A DNA stretch of 64,000 nt from DASXKD01 sp963734725. GTDB taxonomy: Bacteria > Actinomycetota > Actinomycetes > Streptosporangiales > Streptosporangiaceae. The number at the start of each line of letters is the position of its first letter. The stretch's first letter is position 1. The DNA is taken from positions 124,001-188,000 of the forward strand of contig CAVTIX010000009.1 of assembly GCA_963734725.1 (NCBI GenBank), given 5' to 3'. The notes beneath the pieces are model-generated. The model saw nothing but the letters and a program-made list of their open reading frames with translations. It was not told the DNA's origin and ran no database searches. Shown in pieces: positions 1-8,501 of this stretch. A program made the translations under genes and the position numbers.

Positions 1-2
1 GG

Positions 3-680
3 GGCAGCTTCCGGCCGCCCACTCACGTGAACCTCGACATGCTCGAGACGGCCAAGGCCAAGTTCGGGGAAGACCCGGACGTCGCGGGCAAGCCAGTGCT
101 GACGCTTACCGAGATTACGATGCGCAACCTGCTCGCAGGCGGAGCCGCCGATGTGGACCGGCGCGACTTCCTCGCCCGTGCGGAGCTGCTCGCGGCGTGC
201 GGCATGACTGTGCTGATCAGCGATTACTTCGACTACTACCGCCTCGCCGCCTATATCGCCGAGCGGACGAGCGAGCGGATCGGCATCGTCATGGGGGTGC
301 CGAGCCTCATCGACCTGTTCGACGAGAAGAACCATGCCCAGCTTCCCGGCGGGATCCTGGAAAGCTTCGGGCGGCTGTTCAAGAACGAGCTAAAGCTGTA
401 CGTCTACCCGCTCCAGCCCTCACCAGATGACGAACTGAAGACAGTAAACGACATCAAGGTCCAGACTGAGCTGCAACCGCTGTACGACTACCTCGCCGGG
501 CGTGGCAGTTTCGTCCACCTCGACAATTACCGGCCCGAGTGCTTGCCGATCTTCAGTCGCGACGTGCTGCGGAGGATAGCCGCAGACGACGACTCCTGGG
601 AGGGCATGGTCCCCGCTGAAGTCGCCGAGCTCATAAAGCGCCGGGGGTTCTTCGGCTACGTCAAGCCGGGCCGGGACTGA
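3..680 (+). CDS. Conserved protein of unknown function, 5' end outside window
   Basis: The frame is open to the window edge. A GTG at 27 could be read as a start, but the codons before it also read as protein, so the N-terminus is probably missing. About 217 residues are visible, soluble, with no signal peptide or membrane segment. The recognisable core is around LISDYFDYYRLAAYI (residues 64-78) followed by GGILESFGRLFKNELKLYVY. I recognise this as a conserved family that automatic annotation often labels 'TonB-dependent receptor', which does not suit a soluble protein in a Gram-positive; I assign no function. It ends FGYVKPGRD before TGA. Confidence 0.7.
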   Translation, partial: GSFRPPTHVNLDMLETAKAKFGEDPDVAGKPVLTLTEITMRNLLAGGAADVDRRDFLARAELLAACGMTVLISDYFDYYRLAAYIAERTSERIGIVMGVPSLIDLFDEKNHAQLPGGILESFGRLFKNELKLYVYPLQPSPDDELKTVNDIKVQTELQPLYDYLAGRGSFVHLDNYRPECLPIFSRDVLRRIAADDDSWEGMVPAEVAELIKRRGFFGYVKPGRD

Positions 681-713
681 CAGCTCTCGCCCTGGCCCGC
701 GTTTGTTATGCGA

Positions 714-1540
714 TCAGTGTTCTGGGACGCGTGCCCATTGGCCGATCATGAGCCAGGACAGGGGCACGAGGCCGGTTGCGGCGAGAAGTTCCTCGCGCAG
801 GTCGTGTTCGACGCGGTGCCGGATCTCTTCTTCGGTGCCCAGGCCGTACTCGACGATCTTGGGGAGCGTGCTGCGGGCGAACAGGGCCCAGCGGCGGTAG
901 GCGAGGGTGTCGTGGGCGGGGTGAAGCACGAACTCCGCCAGCGGCCTGGGGTCGGGCTGGAGCCCGGCGTCGCGCATCCGTGAGTACAGTTCGGCGCCGA
1001 TGTCGGGCCGGGCGCCGGAGCGCCGGAACACCGAGGTGAAGAGGGCCAGCAGCGCCGCCAGCACCGGCTGATTGGCTGGCGAGGCGGCCGTCACCGAGGC
1101 TGCCTGCTCGCAGAACGCGATAATCCGCCGGGGCGGATACGCTCGGCGAACGAGCGCAGCGCCTGGGTGGGGTCGTGCATGAACATCAAGACGAACCGCC
1201 CGACGGCGGCGTCGAACAGCCGTCCCGGATCGAGGGCGCCGGGCGTCTGCCTGGCGGAACGAGACGTTGGCGATTGCTTGCGCGGCGCGCCGTTGCTCGG
1301 CGACAACGATGGCCTCGCCGTCAACATCGACCCCGGTGACCGAACCCTTAGGGCCGACGAGGGCGCTGACCAGGAAGCTGACATCGCCGGCCCTGCACCC
1401 GATATCAAGAACGTGCATGCCTGCGCCGATTCCAGCGCTGCGCAGCATCCGCTCGGTCAGCGGCCCAAGATCTCAGCCTGCTCGATCAGCCGCCCATACT
1501 CGCCACGGCCGCGGCCAAAGACATAGCCGGCGTCTTCCAC
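714..1540 (-). pseudogene. SAM-dependent methyltransferase, frameshifted
   Basis: A class I methyltransferase is readable across three frames. The likely start is GTG at 1540 (VEDAGYVFGRGRGEYG). A one-base loss near 1462 shifts into the frame carrying motif I (VLDIGCRAGDVSFLVSALVG) and the acidic-loop region GVDVDGEA. Near 1244 the frame changes to LFDAAVGRFVLMFMHDPTQA, and near 1124 it returns to the first frame for the C-terminus, which ends VPEH. The pieces are collinear and complete, so either the gene decayed recently or the assembly carries single-base errors. The substrate is unknown. Confidence 0.7.
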
Positions 1541-1577
1541 AGTCCCTGGTCCCTCCGAGTGTCACGTGATCGTCGGA

Positions 1578-1875
1578 TCACTCGTTTCCGCGGCTATGCC
1601 CCGCTCCAGGGCCTGGCCTGGCGACCGGGACGCCGAATTGCAGCACGAGCCAGATCCTACGGGGGTCGGTGAGCAGCCGTGCTTCCTCCAGCGGGTTCCC
1701 GTCGGCGATCAGCAGGTCGGCCAGCTTGCCTTCTGCCACGGTGCCGATCTGTTCGGCCAGGCCCAGCCTCCACGTCGGCGCTCGCGTCGCCGGGCCCGGC
1801 CATCCAGTAATAACCCGACAGTGTCGGCACCAGTACCTGGCCGCTGGCGCAGACGAACGGCAGCCCGGGCCGACG
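1578..1875 (-). pseudogene. Amidohydrolase C-terminal remnant
   Basis: Two adjoining frames give a C-terminal piece of a metal-dependent amidohydrolase (imidazolonepropionase-like): VPTLSGYYWMAGPGD in one frame, then GTVAEGKLADLLIADGNPLE and RRIWLVLQFG in another. The second stretch is the typical end of the family, where the chain returns to the small beta domain. The metal-binding HxH part is absent. This is a relic in a block of gene fragments. Confidence 0.55.
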
Positions 1876-2000
1876 CCCGCCTCGTCGTGGCCGTGGTCCG
1901 CGGCCTGCTCCTGGACCTGCTCGCCACCGGGGATCGTGCCGGAACCACCGAGGCATACGAGCGGTTCCTCGCCCGCGCCCCGGCCACCGCCGTGCCAGCC
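1875..2000 (+). pseudogene. TetR-family regulator C-terminal remnant
   Basis: About 35 codons read LVVAVVRGLLLDLLATGD followed by AYERFLA. This resembles the last helices of TetR-family ligand domains. No helix-turn-helix is found upstream, where the opposite strand holds the amidohydrolase relic. Called from the short motif only. Confidence 0.35.
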
Positions 2001-2136
2001 CCGGGAATGGCTGACGCCGACCGCCACAACCTTCACGACGCGCAACCCCGCCAGCCGGGCATGCAACACGCGCCCCAGCTGTAGCCCAGCCGGCACACTG
2101 CGCAGCGCCCGCAGAACCACGGCGACGGCCAGATCC

Positions 2137-2325
2137 GATGAGCTGGGCTACATGGAACTCGACCGCCGCGGCGCCGAGCTCTTGTTCCGGGTCCTGACCG
2201 AACGAGAGGAAAAGGGCCAGCGTGGCGATCGCCTCCAACGAATCGTTCAGCGGCTGGACCCAGACCTTCACCGAGCCCCGGCTCTGCGCCGCGATCGTCG
2301 ACCGGCTCACCTTCAACCTTTTCCT
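2137..2325 (+). pseudogene. IS21-family IstB ATPase C-terminal remnant
   Basis: DELGYMELDRRGAELLFRVL and then, after a one-base frame change near 2220, VAIASNESFSGW and RLCAAIVDRLTFN match the C-terminal third of IstB helper ATPases (Walker B region 'DELGY', then 'S-N-x-x-F-x-x-W'). Walker A and the partner transposase IstA are missing, so this is an inactive scrap of an IS21 element. It runs directly into the P450 relic. Confidence 0.6.
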
Positions 2326-2565
2326 TCCTGGGCATGAACCCGCCGGACCACACCAGGCTGCGCCGTGGTGCAGCCCGCGTTCAGCCCGAAGGCGGTCGCG
2401 TCCTACCGGCACAGGATCGAGCGCACGGTCACCGGCCTGCTGGACCGCGCGGCCGCGGCGGGCGAGTTCGACCTGGTGCCCGCGGTCTCCGCCGCTGCCG
2501 ATCGCGGCCATCACCGACCTGCTCTCCTGCCCGGCGGCAGCGACGGCGAACAGCTCTTGCGCACA
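2313..2565 (+). pseudogene. Cytochrome P450 fragment
   Basis: Three frames in succession give FSFLGMNPPDHTRLRR, then VVQPAFSPKAVASYRHRIE with GEFDLVPAVSA, then PLPIAAITDLL. This is the region around helices C to E of bacterial class I P450s, where the 'PPDHTRLRR' arginines contact the haem propionates. The haem-binding cysteine loop and the I helix are absent. The fragment is fused to an IstB scrap, suggesting IS-mediated deletion. Confidence 0.65.
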
Positions 2566-3086
2566 TGACCCAGGGGCCCCCCAGCCACCCGCCACAGGCG
2601 GGGCCACTTCAAGCCGTCACACCCGCCCCGAACCCGCCACCAGGTGGGGCCAGCTCGGGCCGTCCAGATGGGGCCGGATGAAGCCGTTCTAGCCGCGCGT
2701 GCCATCCGCCGGCACATCACAGTCCTGGGATGAGGCCACCGGGAGCAAGGTCTCGCATGTCACATCGGTCATCGCACGCATCCTCGCGTGCCGGGGGTGG
2801 GACACCGGCAGGCCGCTGGCGCGCTCCGGTTCGCTCCCCTTCGCTCCGCCGGTTTGGTCATCCCATGCCGTAACCGTGCAGTGAACTGGTACCGGCGCTG
2901 GAGCACACGGGCGAGCCGCGGGGGGGGAGGGCCCTGTGTGCGCCGGAACATCGGCTGTGGCGGCCCTGGCACACGCCTGGCGCCAGGTCCGCCGCGCTGC
3001 CATGGGCCGCTGATCAGCCTGCCGAGATGCAAAACGGTACGTGGGTGCCCAGCCGGGCCCCGAGGATTCACGCGGGGGATGTGAAG
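2566..3086. other. Stretch without a recognised gene
   Basis: Open frames occur on both strands, but none resembles a known protein and they are compositionally like shadow frames. The last part must hold the promoter of the downstream sigma factor gene. Confidence 0.4.
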
Positions 3087-3665
3087 ATGACTACGCCGGC
3101 GGACGCGTCCGCCCGGGATTTCAGCCTGGCTGCCATGACGCCGCCGGGCGCCGCGGCGCCGAGCATGGCCGGGCGGGCCCCCGATGAGGCGGTGACCGTG
3201 CTGTATCAAGCCCACTACGCCATGCTGGTCCGGACCGCGGCGTTGCTGGTCGGTGACGTCGCCACGGCCGAGGACGTGGTGCAGGACGCCTTCATCGCGA
3301 TGCACCGCGCGTGGTGGCGGCTGCGGGACACCAGCAAGGCGCTGCCCTACCTGCGCAGTGCGGTGATCAACCGATCCCGGTCGGTGCTGCGGCACCGCGT
3401 GGTCGCCGACCGCCATCTCCCCCGGCTGGCGCCACAGTTGCCCAGCGCGGAAGACAGCGCGCTGGCCGGGATGGAGCGATCGTCAGTGCCGGCCGCGCTG
3501 CGCGCACTGCCCGCCCGGCAGCGGGAGGTGGTGGTGCTGCGGTACTACGCCGACCTGTCCGAAGCGCAAATCGCCGCCGCCATGGGGATCAGCAAAGGCG
3601 CAGTCAAATCCCACGCCGCCCGGGCCAAGGACTCCCTCCGGGCACTGCTCAGCGCCTGTGTCTGA
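3087..3665 (+). CDS. RNA polymerase sigma factor, SigE-type ECF family
   Basis: A 192-residue sigma-70 family protein. Region 2 (about residues 30-95) has LYQAHYAMLVRTAALLVGD and AEDVVQDAFIAMHR, the core-binding and -10 recognition helices. Region 4 (about 130-185) has LRALPARQREVVVLRYY and SEAQIAAAMGISKGAVKSH, a helix-turn-helix for the -35 element. Regions 1 and 3 are absent, as usual for ECF factors. ATG 3087 was chosen because a G-rich Shine-Dalgarno sequence (3075-3079) precedes it; an in-frame GTG at 3081 is an alternative. No anti-sigma gene is adjacent, so its signal is unknown. Confidence 0.85.
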   Translation: MTTPADASARDFSLAAMTPPGAAAPSMAGRAPDEAVTVLYQAHYAMLVRTAALLVGDVATAEDVVQDAFIAMHRAWWRLRDTSKALPYLRSAVINRSRSVLRHRVVADRHLPRLAPQLPSAEDSALAGMERSSVPAALRALPARQREVVVLRYYADLSEAQIAAAMGISKGAVKSHAARAKDSLRALLSACV

Positions 3666-3689
3666 GCCTGGGTGGGATGGGTGCGCGGG

Positions 3690-3920
3690 CAGTCAGCCCT
3701 TGGCCGACGGTTCCCGGTGCGATGCCAAGCACTGCGGCGGTGGTCTGGGTATCCAGGTCAAGGAAGACGCGCAGCGCGATCACCTCGCGCTGTCTCAATG
3801 GCAGCTGCCTGACCTCGGCGAGCAGCGCCGCATCCAGGACCGGCTCTGGGCCTGGCAGCGCTGGAGCGTCGCCGGACCAGGTCAGCCGGCTCCCTGTCCG
3901 CGCCGCGCGGAACTTGGTCT
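3690..3920 (-). pseudogene. ECF sigma factor region 4 remnant
   Basis: On the minus strand, LLAEVRQLPLRQREVIALRV and then LDTQTTAAVLGIAPGTV form a recognisable sigma region 4 helix-turn-helix. The frame starts at 4011 but its first 45 codons look unrelated, and the end (GQGLTARAPIPPRLRHRR) has lost the usual recognition-helix continuation. Region 2 is missing. It lies tail to tail with the intact sigma gene. Confidence 0.5.
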
Positions 3921-3967
3921 GTGTATCTGAGTGCCGCTTTCCTGCTCTGACAACGTAAGAGCCAACA

Positions 3968-3984
3968 CCGGCCGCAAAGGCCGG
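3968..3984 (+). repeat. Hairpin upstream of small ORF
   Basis: CCGGCC, loop GCAAA, GGCCGG: a perfect 6-bp stem ending 25 bp before the ATG at 4010. There is no T-run, so a simple intrinsic terminator is not clear; it could end transcription weakly or shape the leader of the small ORF. Confidence 0.35.
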
Positions 3985-4009
3985 CGGCGGTGTTTGCGGG
4001 GGGCAGGCC

Positions 4010-4186
4010 ATGACCTTTCACGAGTACCTCTCCAAGGCCGTGCAAAACGACGCGCAACTGGCCGCCCAGCGGGACCGCCTGCTCCTGGTGGCGCGGCGGG
4101 CCCACAGGAACCGCCACACGCGGGTACGTTCCACCGATTCGGTGAGGCGGCTGGCCCGGCTGCTGCTCCGCCGGGCGCCCGCCTAG
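4010..4186 (+). CDS. Small basic protein, 58 residues
   Basis: ATG at 4010 opens a 58-codon frame beginning MTFHEYLSKAVQNDAQ and ending LLLRRAPA before TAG. The first half is amphipathic and likely helical; the second half is very rich in Arg and Leu (RRLARLLLRR). A G-rich tract at 3998-4003 is a possible ribosome site. Short actinobacterial ORFs of this composition (acidic/neutral N-terminal helix, basic tail) are common, but I know no function. A stem-loop lies just upstream. Confidence 0.45.
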   Translation: MTFHEYLSKAVQNDAQLAAQRDRLLLVARRAHRNRHTRVRSTDSVRRLARLLLRRAPA

Positions 4187-4561
4187 GGCACCAGGCGGCA
4201 CCGATCGGGGATGGATTCCCGCAGGATGCTGGCCGTGGACCTGCGCAGTCACCACAGGAAGCGACGGCTGAAGCCAGGCCGGGCGGCCGCGCCGCAGGGG
4301 TACCGGCGGCCGCAGAACCGGCCATTCGGTGCCGCTCAGCCACGGCGGCATCATCATCGGCAGACGGCGCTGAGCCAGGTCCAGCCCCACGGTCGCCCCA
4401 GGTTCAATAGCACTTTCCGTGATGGACCCTGCTCCCGGCGAATGCGCGCCTACCCGCTGTTATGGTCGGCGACCTGGGTCGCCGGGTGTGGCGTCGTTAC
4501 CCGCGCTGGGAGGGGCGGGCTGCGCGGTTGCGCGCGGTGTCTTGGGGGATGTGGCTGCGGT
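4187..4561. other. Stretch without a recognised gene
   Basis: Between the small ORF and the stop of the minus-strand regulator I see no convincing coding frame. Confidence 0.35.
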
Positions 4562-5356
4562 TCACTTTGGGTCGTTTACGGGTGTCGGGCGGCGCGTTAC
4601 GTGCCGGGTGTCTTGGGCCGCAAGGCGGACGCAGCAGCCGCGGGTGGCCGGGTGAAGCGCAGGAGCAAGGCGGAGTTGGCTCAGCCGGTCGAGCAGGCCT
4701 TTCATGATCGCCAGGTTCATAGTGCAGATGGTGTCGGTGTGCTCGGCGGCGAGGGCGCGGAACGGGCAGTTTGTCAGGGTCAGGCCAGCCGGGTCGCCGC
4801 TGGTGTTGTATCCCTGCTCGTCCAGGACCTGGCGGACGGCGTGGAGCAGCCGGGCGTGTGATGGGCTTTCCCCGGCCGTGGTGAGTGCCCGGTTCGCGAG
4901 CGTGCGCCCGTGGTCGCGGGCGGCCTCATCCAGGGCCTCGGTCGCCGGCATGCGGTGGCTGCGAGTGTGGGAGATCGCGTGTGCCATGAGTTGCCCGGCC
5001 AAATCGTAGCGCCGTTCGGGCACGGTTATCGTGAGCTCCCGGGCGGCGGGCCGGTAGAGCTTGGCGGGCCGCCCGGCCCCGGGCCCGCAGCGGCCGGCCC
5101 GCCGCGCGAACTCGACCTGCAGCAGGCCGTCACCGGCGAGTCTGTCGAGGTGGAACTTGGCCGTGTGCCGCGGCACGCCTACCGCGGCGGCCGCCTCCTC
5201 GCGGCCGACCGGTGACTCCTGCGCCTGGACGTACAAGTACAGGGCGCGCCTGGTCGGCTCGGCCAAGCTGGCGAGGCCTGCCATCTCGGCGTCGAACCTG
5301 GCCTGGCTCACCTGCCGTCTCCGCCCTCGGCTGGCTGATGCGCCGGGATTTCCCAT
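4562..5356 (-). CDS. HTH transcriptional regulator with C-terminal cysteines (ArsR/SufR-like)
   Basis: A 264-residue regulator. Residues about 20-90 form a winged helix: LASLAEPTRRALYLYVQ, then VGREEAAAAVGVPRHTAKFH (recognition helix) and LLQVEF. The middle is alpha-helical. The C-terminal half has NCPFRALAAEHTDTICTMN and ATRGCCVRL, four cysteines arranged much like the Fe-S ligands of SufR-type repressors, so it may sense an iron-sulfur cluster or redox state (inference). ATG 5356 was chosen because GAAGGG sits 6-7 bp upstream; the frame extends to a TTG at 5395. It is divergent from an FAD oxidoreductase with short dyads between them, suggesting joint control. Confidence 0.7.
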   Translation of the reverse strand: MGNPGASASRGRRRQVSQARFDAEMAGLASLAEPTRRALYLYVQAQESPVGREEAAAAVGVPRHTAKFHLDRLAGDGLLQVEFARRAGRCGPGAGRPAKLYRPAARELTITVPERRYDLAGQLMAHAISHTRSHRMPATEALDEAARDHGRTLANRALTTAGESPSHARLLHAVRQVLDEQGYNTSGDPAGLTLTNCPFRALAAEHTDTICTMNLAIMKGLLDRLSQLRLAPALHPATRGCCVRLAAQDTRHVTRRPTPVNDPK

Positions 5357-5367
5357 GGGCTGCCCTT

Positions 5368-5378
5368 CTATCGGATAG
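5368..5378. promoter_or_regulatory. Palindrome in divergent intergenic region
   Basis: CTATCGGATAG is a perfect dyad around a central G, 12 bp upstream of the regulator ATG. It is well placed to be its own operator; this is inference. Confidence 0.35.
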
Positions 5379-5425
5379 CTATGTTGACGAAACAAGCTGG
5401 CCGGTTCTATGGTAAGTCTAAGTAT

Positions 5426-5437
5426 CCGTTAGAACGG
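5426..5437. promoter_or_regulatory. Dyad upstream of FAD oxidoreductase
   Basis: CCGTT-AG-AACGG has two perfect 5-bp arms. It lies 50 bp before the oxidoreductase ATG, in the same divergent gap as the 5368 dyad but with a different sequence. Confidence 0.3.
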
Positions 5438-5486
5438 ACAGCGAAAACTACCCGCCGGCGTGCCCGGCGGGACCAAGGACGAACCG

Positions 5487-6725
5487 ATGAACAAGGCCAC
5501 ATTCGTGATCGCCGGCGCTAGCCTCGCGGGCGCCAAGGCCGCGGAGGAACTGCGGGCGCAGGGCTTCGACGGCCGGATTTTGCTCGTCGGCGCGGAGCCG
5601 GAGCGCCCCTATGAGCGCCCGCCGTTGTCCAAGGACTACCTGCGCGGACAGACCGAGCGCGCGAAGGCCTACGTCCATCCGGAGGGCTTTTACGCTGAGC
5701 AGGAGATCGAGCTTGTGACCGGCGTGACGGTGACCGCGGTCAACGCCGCGGCGTCACGGGTCACGCTGGACGACGGCCGCATGCCTGGCTACGACCGGCT
5801 GCTGCTGGCGACCGGGGCGGAGCCCCGCCGGATGGAGGTGCCCGGCGCGGGCCTGGACGGTGTGTACTACCTGCGCACCCTCGCCGATTGCGAGTTGCTG
5901 CGGGAACGGCTTGCGGCCGGGGGCCGGGTGGCCGTGGTCGGCGCGGGCTGGATCGGCAGCGAATTCGCTGCCTCCGCGCGCCAGCGCGGGCTTGAGGTCA
6001 CCGTGATCGACCCGCAGCCGCTGCCGAACGCGCGGATTTTCGGCAGCGAGATCGGGACCTTTTACCGTGACCTGCACGTGCGCCACGGCGTGGAGTTGTT
6101 GCTCGGCGACGCGGTTGATTCCTTCGAGGGCACCGGCGCGATCGCGCGGGTACAGACCACCAGCGGGCGCCAGATCGACTGCGATTTCGCCGTCGTCGGC
6201 ATCGGCGCCGTGCCCCGCATGGCGCTGGCCAGAGACGCTGGCCTTCAGACCGGCAACGGCATCGTCGTGGACGACAAACTTCAGGCTTCCGCACCGGGCA
6301 TCTTTGCAGCGGGCGACGCCGCGAACGCCTGGCACCCGTTTTACCAGCGGCCGATCCGTGTCGAGCACTGGGCCAACGCCCTCGACCAGGGGCCGGCCGC
6401 GGCGCGGGCGATGCTCGGCCAGCCAGTCAGCTACGACCGCATCCCGTACTTTTTCTCCGATCAATACGAGGCAGGGATGGAGTACTCCGGATATGCGACG
6501 CACTGGGATGAGGTGGTGTTCCGCGGCGACCCCGCCGGGGGCGAGTTCATCGCGTTCTGGCTGCACGAGGACCGGGTTGTGGCCGGCATGAACGTCAACG
6601 TGTGGGACGTGCACGAGCACATCCAGGCGCTGATCCGCTCCCGCCAGCCGGTCCCCGCGGCGGCGCTAGCCGACCCCGGCACCCCGCTCGACTCCCTGGC
6701 TGGCGAGCCCGCGGCCAGCAGGTAA
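5487..6725 (+). CDS. NAD(P)/FAD-dependent oxidoreductase, ferredoxin-reductase type
   Basis: A 412-residue flavoprotein of the rubredoxin/ferredoxin (putidaredoxin-like) reductase family. The N-terminal FAD-binding fold shows FVIAGASLAGAKAAEELR. The PYERPPLSKDYL motif near residue 45 is typical of the family. The NAD(P)H fold begins VAVVGAGWIGSEFAASARQ near residue 147, and the second FAD motif is APGIFAAGDAANAW near 275. The C-terminus (about 325-400) is the reductase dimerisation-type domain. ATG 5487 was chosen over the upstream in-frame GTG at 5460. The role is electron transfer from NAD(P)H to a ferredoxin, commonly for a P450 or oxygenase; no ferredoxin gene is adjacent. It is divergent from the cysteine-rich regulator. 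Confidence 0.85.
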   Translation: MNKATFVIAGASLAGAKAAEELRAQGFDGRILLVGAEPERPYERPPLSKDYLRGQTERAKAYVHPEGFYAEQEIELVTGVTVTAVNAAASRVTLDDGRMPGYDRLLLATGAEPRRMEVPGAGLDGVYYLRTLADCELLRERLAAGGRVAVVGAGWIGSEFAASARQRGLEVTVIDPQPLPNARIFGSEIGTFYRDLHVRHGVELLLGDAVDSFEGTGAIARVQTTSGRQIDCDFAVVGIGAVPRMALARDAGLQTGNGIVVDDKLQASAPGIFAAGDAANAWHPFYQRPIRVEHWANALDQGPAAARAMLGQPVSYDRIPYFFSDQYEAGMEYSGYATHWDEVVFRGDPAGGEFIAFWLHEDRVVAGMNVNVWDVHEHIQALIRSRQPVPAAALADPGTPLDSLAGEPAASR

Positions 6726-6927
6726 GCCGAAGGAACCACCATGGCCCCCGGCCCCCCCTTCCGCGCCACCGCACTGTGGCCCGGCGCCGGGCATAGCGTC
6801 CAGCCGCAGGACACACCGCGGCGGCAAAGCCGACCCTGCCCGAATAACCATCCCGTGAGGGAACCGTCAATAGTGATTTACCTTTCCTAAGGAAATTTGA
6901 ATCGCGCTTTAATAACACGCCATCGCC

Positions 6928-7089
6928 ATGACCCGGATGCGCAGCTGCCCGCGCACCCGCGCCTCGTCTCCCCGGCGCACCGCCGAAGGCAAGGCCACCC
7001 GGGAAATCCGCCGCCGCCTCAAGCGCTACATCGCCTGCGAGCTCTACCGGCAACTCACTCGGTCGATGAAACCGCTCATGAGCCCTTGA
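6928..7089 (+). pseudogene. Transposase C-terminal remnant (IS110-like)
   Basis: A short frame contains RRTAEGKATREIRRRLKRYI followed by ACELYRQL. This resembles the extreme C-terminus of one group of IS110-family transposases ('GK-x-x-REIRR-x-LKRYIA-RE-x-Y'). No catalytic part is present. A second IS110-like scrap lies at 23.2-23.4 kb. Confidence 0.4.
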
Positions 7090-7232
7090 CAAACAGAGCC
7101 GGCAGGCCATGCGGCTGCCACGCTCAACGTCACCTTCTGTGATTAACCCGATCCTGGCTCCGCGCGGAGCCGCCGTTCGGAGCGGCTGTGCCGTCATGAT
7201 TCGGAAGGTCTGCGGCGGCGCATATCCGGCAG

Positions 7233-8501
7233 TCATGCAAGGTCTGGCGCGACCCTCGGGGCTGTAGCGGGGGTGGGGGGGAAGGTGGCGTCGATGGCCA
7301 GGCCGCCGCCGGGCCGGGGTTGCGCGGTGATGGTAGCGGCGTGCGCGGTGGCGATGGCGCGGACAATGGAGAGGCCAAGGCCGTGACCACCGTCGCGGCG
7401 GGCGGGGCGGGGGCCGAGCCGCTGGAAGGGCTGGAACAGGCGGTCGACCTCGGCGGCCGAGATGACCTGCCCGGAGTTGGTCACCGACAGGACGGCGTGA
7501 CCGTCGCTGGTTCTGGTGGCGACCTGGACATCCCCGCCCGGGATGTTGTGCCGGACGGCGTTGTCGATCAGGTTGGCGGCCAGCTGCTGGACCAGCAAGG
7601 GGTCGCCGTCAAGGATGGCGGGCTGGATCTCGGCGTGGACGTTCAGGCCGAGGCGGCTGATCGCCGGGCGGGCGGCGGCCAGGGCTTCGCTGGTGATGGC
7701 CGCCAGGTCGAGGGGCTCGCGCTCGCCGGGGCCGGCTTCGCTGCTGGCCAGGGTGAGCAGCGACTCGATGAGGCGTTCCTGTTCGGTGTTGGAGGCGAGC
7801 AGGTCCCGGCTGACGGCCTGCCAGGTGCTGGTGGTGGCGGCGGGGTCGGCGAGGGTGACCTGGAGCAGGGTGCGTTCCCGGGTCAGCGGGGTGCGCAGCT
7901 CGTGGGAGGCGTTGGCGGCGAAGCGCCGCTGGGCTTCGAAGGAGGCTTCCAGCCGCGCGAACAGGGTGTCGAGGGTGTCGGCGAGTTCCTTGAGCTCGTC
8001 GTCGGGTCCTTGCAATGCAAGGCGCTCGTTCAGGCTGCTGGCGGAGATCCGGCGGGCGGCGCCGGTGATCGTGCGCAGCGGGCGCAGCACCCGGCCGGCC
8101 AGGAGCCAGCCGATCGCGGTGGCGGCCACCGCGAAGACCGCCAGGGCGATGGCGGAGGCGATCAGCAGCTGCTCCCTGGCGGCGGCGATCTGCCCGAGAT
8201 TCGCCTCGCGGGCTGCCGTATTTGCCTGCTGGGCGGTGAGGGGGATGGTGATGACGTCGTAGGGACCTGCCCGATGGACGTCGGCGACGGGGGCTTTGAT
8301 CACTCGGTGGAGAACAGGGCTTACCGTCAGCCCGGCAAAGTGCACCGTGCCCCCATAGAGCAAGTAGGTAAGGGCGAGCACGGCCGCGCCGCAAGCCAGG
8401 AACGCCGTGCCGTACAAGACGGTAAGGCGCAGCCGGGCGGTGCGGCGGGGCAGCCGCAGCCAGTGCGGGGGACCGGGGCGCGGGCGGTGGGTGCGCATTA
8501 G
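7233..8501 (-). CDS. Two-component sensor histidine kinase
   Basis: A 422-residue membrane kinase. A first membrane helix near residue 25 (LTVLYGTAFLACGAAVLALT) is followed by an extracytoplasmic segment of about 70 residues and a second helix near 120. HAMP comes next (RVLRPLRTITGAARRIS), then the dimerisation/phosphoacceptor motif FAANASHELRTPL (H-box). The ATPase domain has the N-box NLIDNAVRHN and the G-box GHGLGLSIVRAI. The start is ATG 8501, overlapping the stop of the upstream response regulator (TAATG), so the two are translationally coupled. It presumably phosphorylates that regulator; the divergent S53 peptidase is a plausible target. Confidence 0.9.
   Translation of the reverse strand, partial: LMRTHRPRPGPPHWLRLPRRTARLRLTVLYGTAFLACGAAVLALTYLLYGGTVHFAGLTVSPVLHRVIKAPVADVHRAGPYDVITIPLTAQQANTAAREANLGQIAAAREQLLIASAIALAVFAVAATAIGWLLAGRVLRPLRTITGAARRISASSLNERLALQGPDDELKELADTLDTLFARLEASFEAQRRFAANASHELRTPLTRERTLLQVTLADPAATTSTWQAVSRDLLASNTEQERLIESLLTLASSEAGPGEREPLDLAAITSEALAAARPAISRLGLNVHAEIQPAILDGDPLLVQQLAANLIDNAVRHNIPGGDVQVATRTSDGHAVLSVTNSGQVISAAEVDRLFQPFQRLGPRPARRDGGHGLGLSIVRAIATAHAATITAQPRPGGGLAIDATFPPTPATAPRVAPDLA

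Noticed and set aside
7320..8501. 393-codon plus-strand frame rich in Gly and Gln
   Set aside because: Antisense of the histidine kinase; low complexity and no ribosome site.
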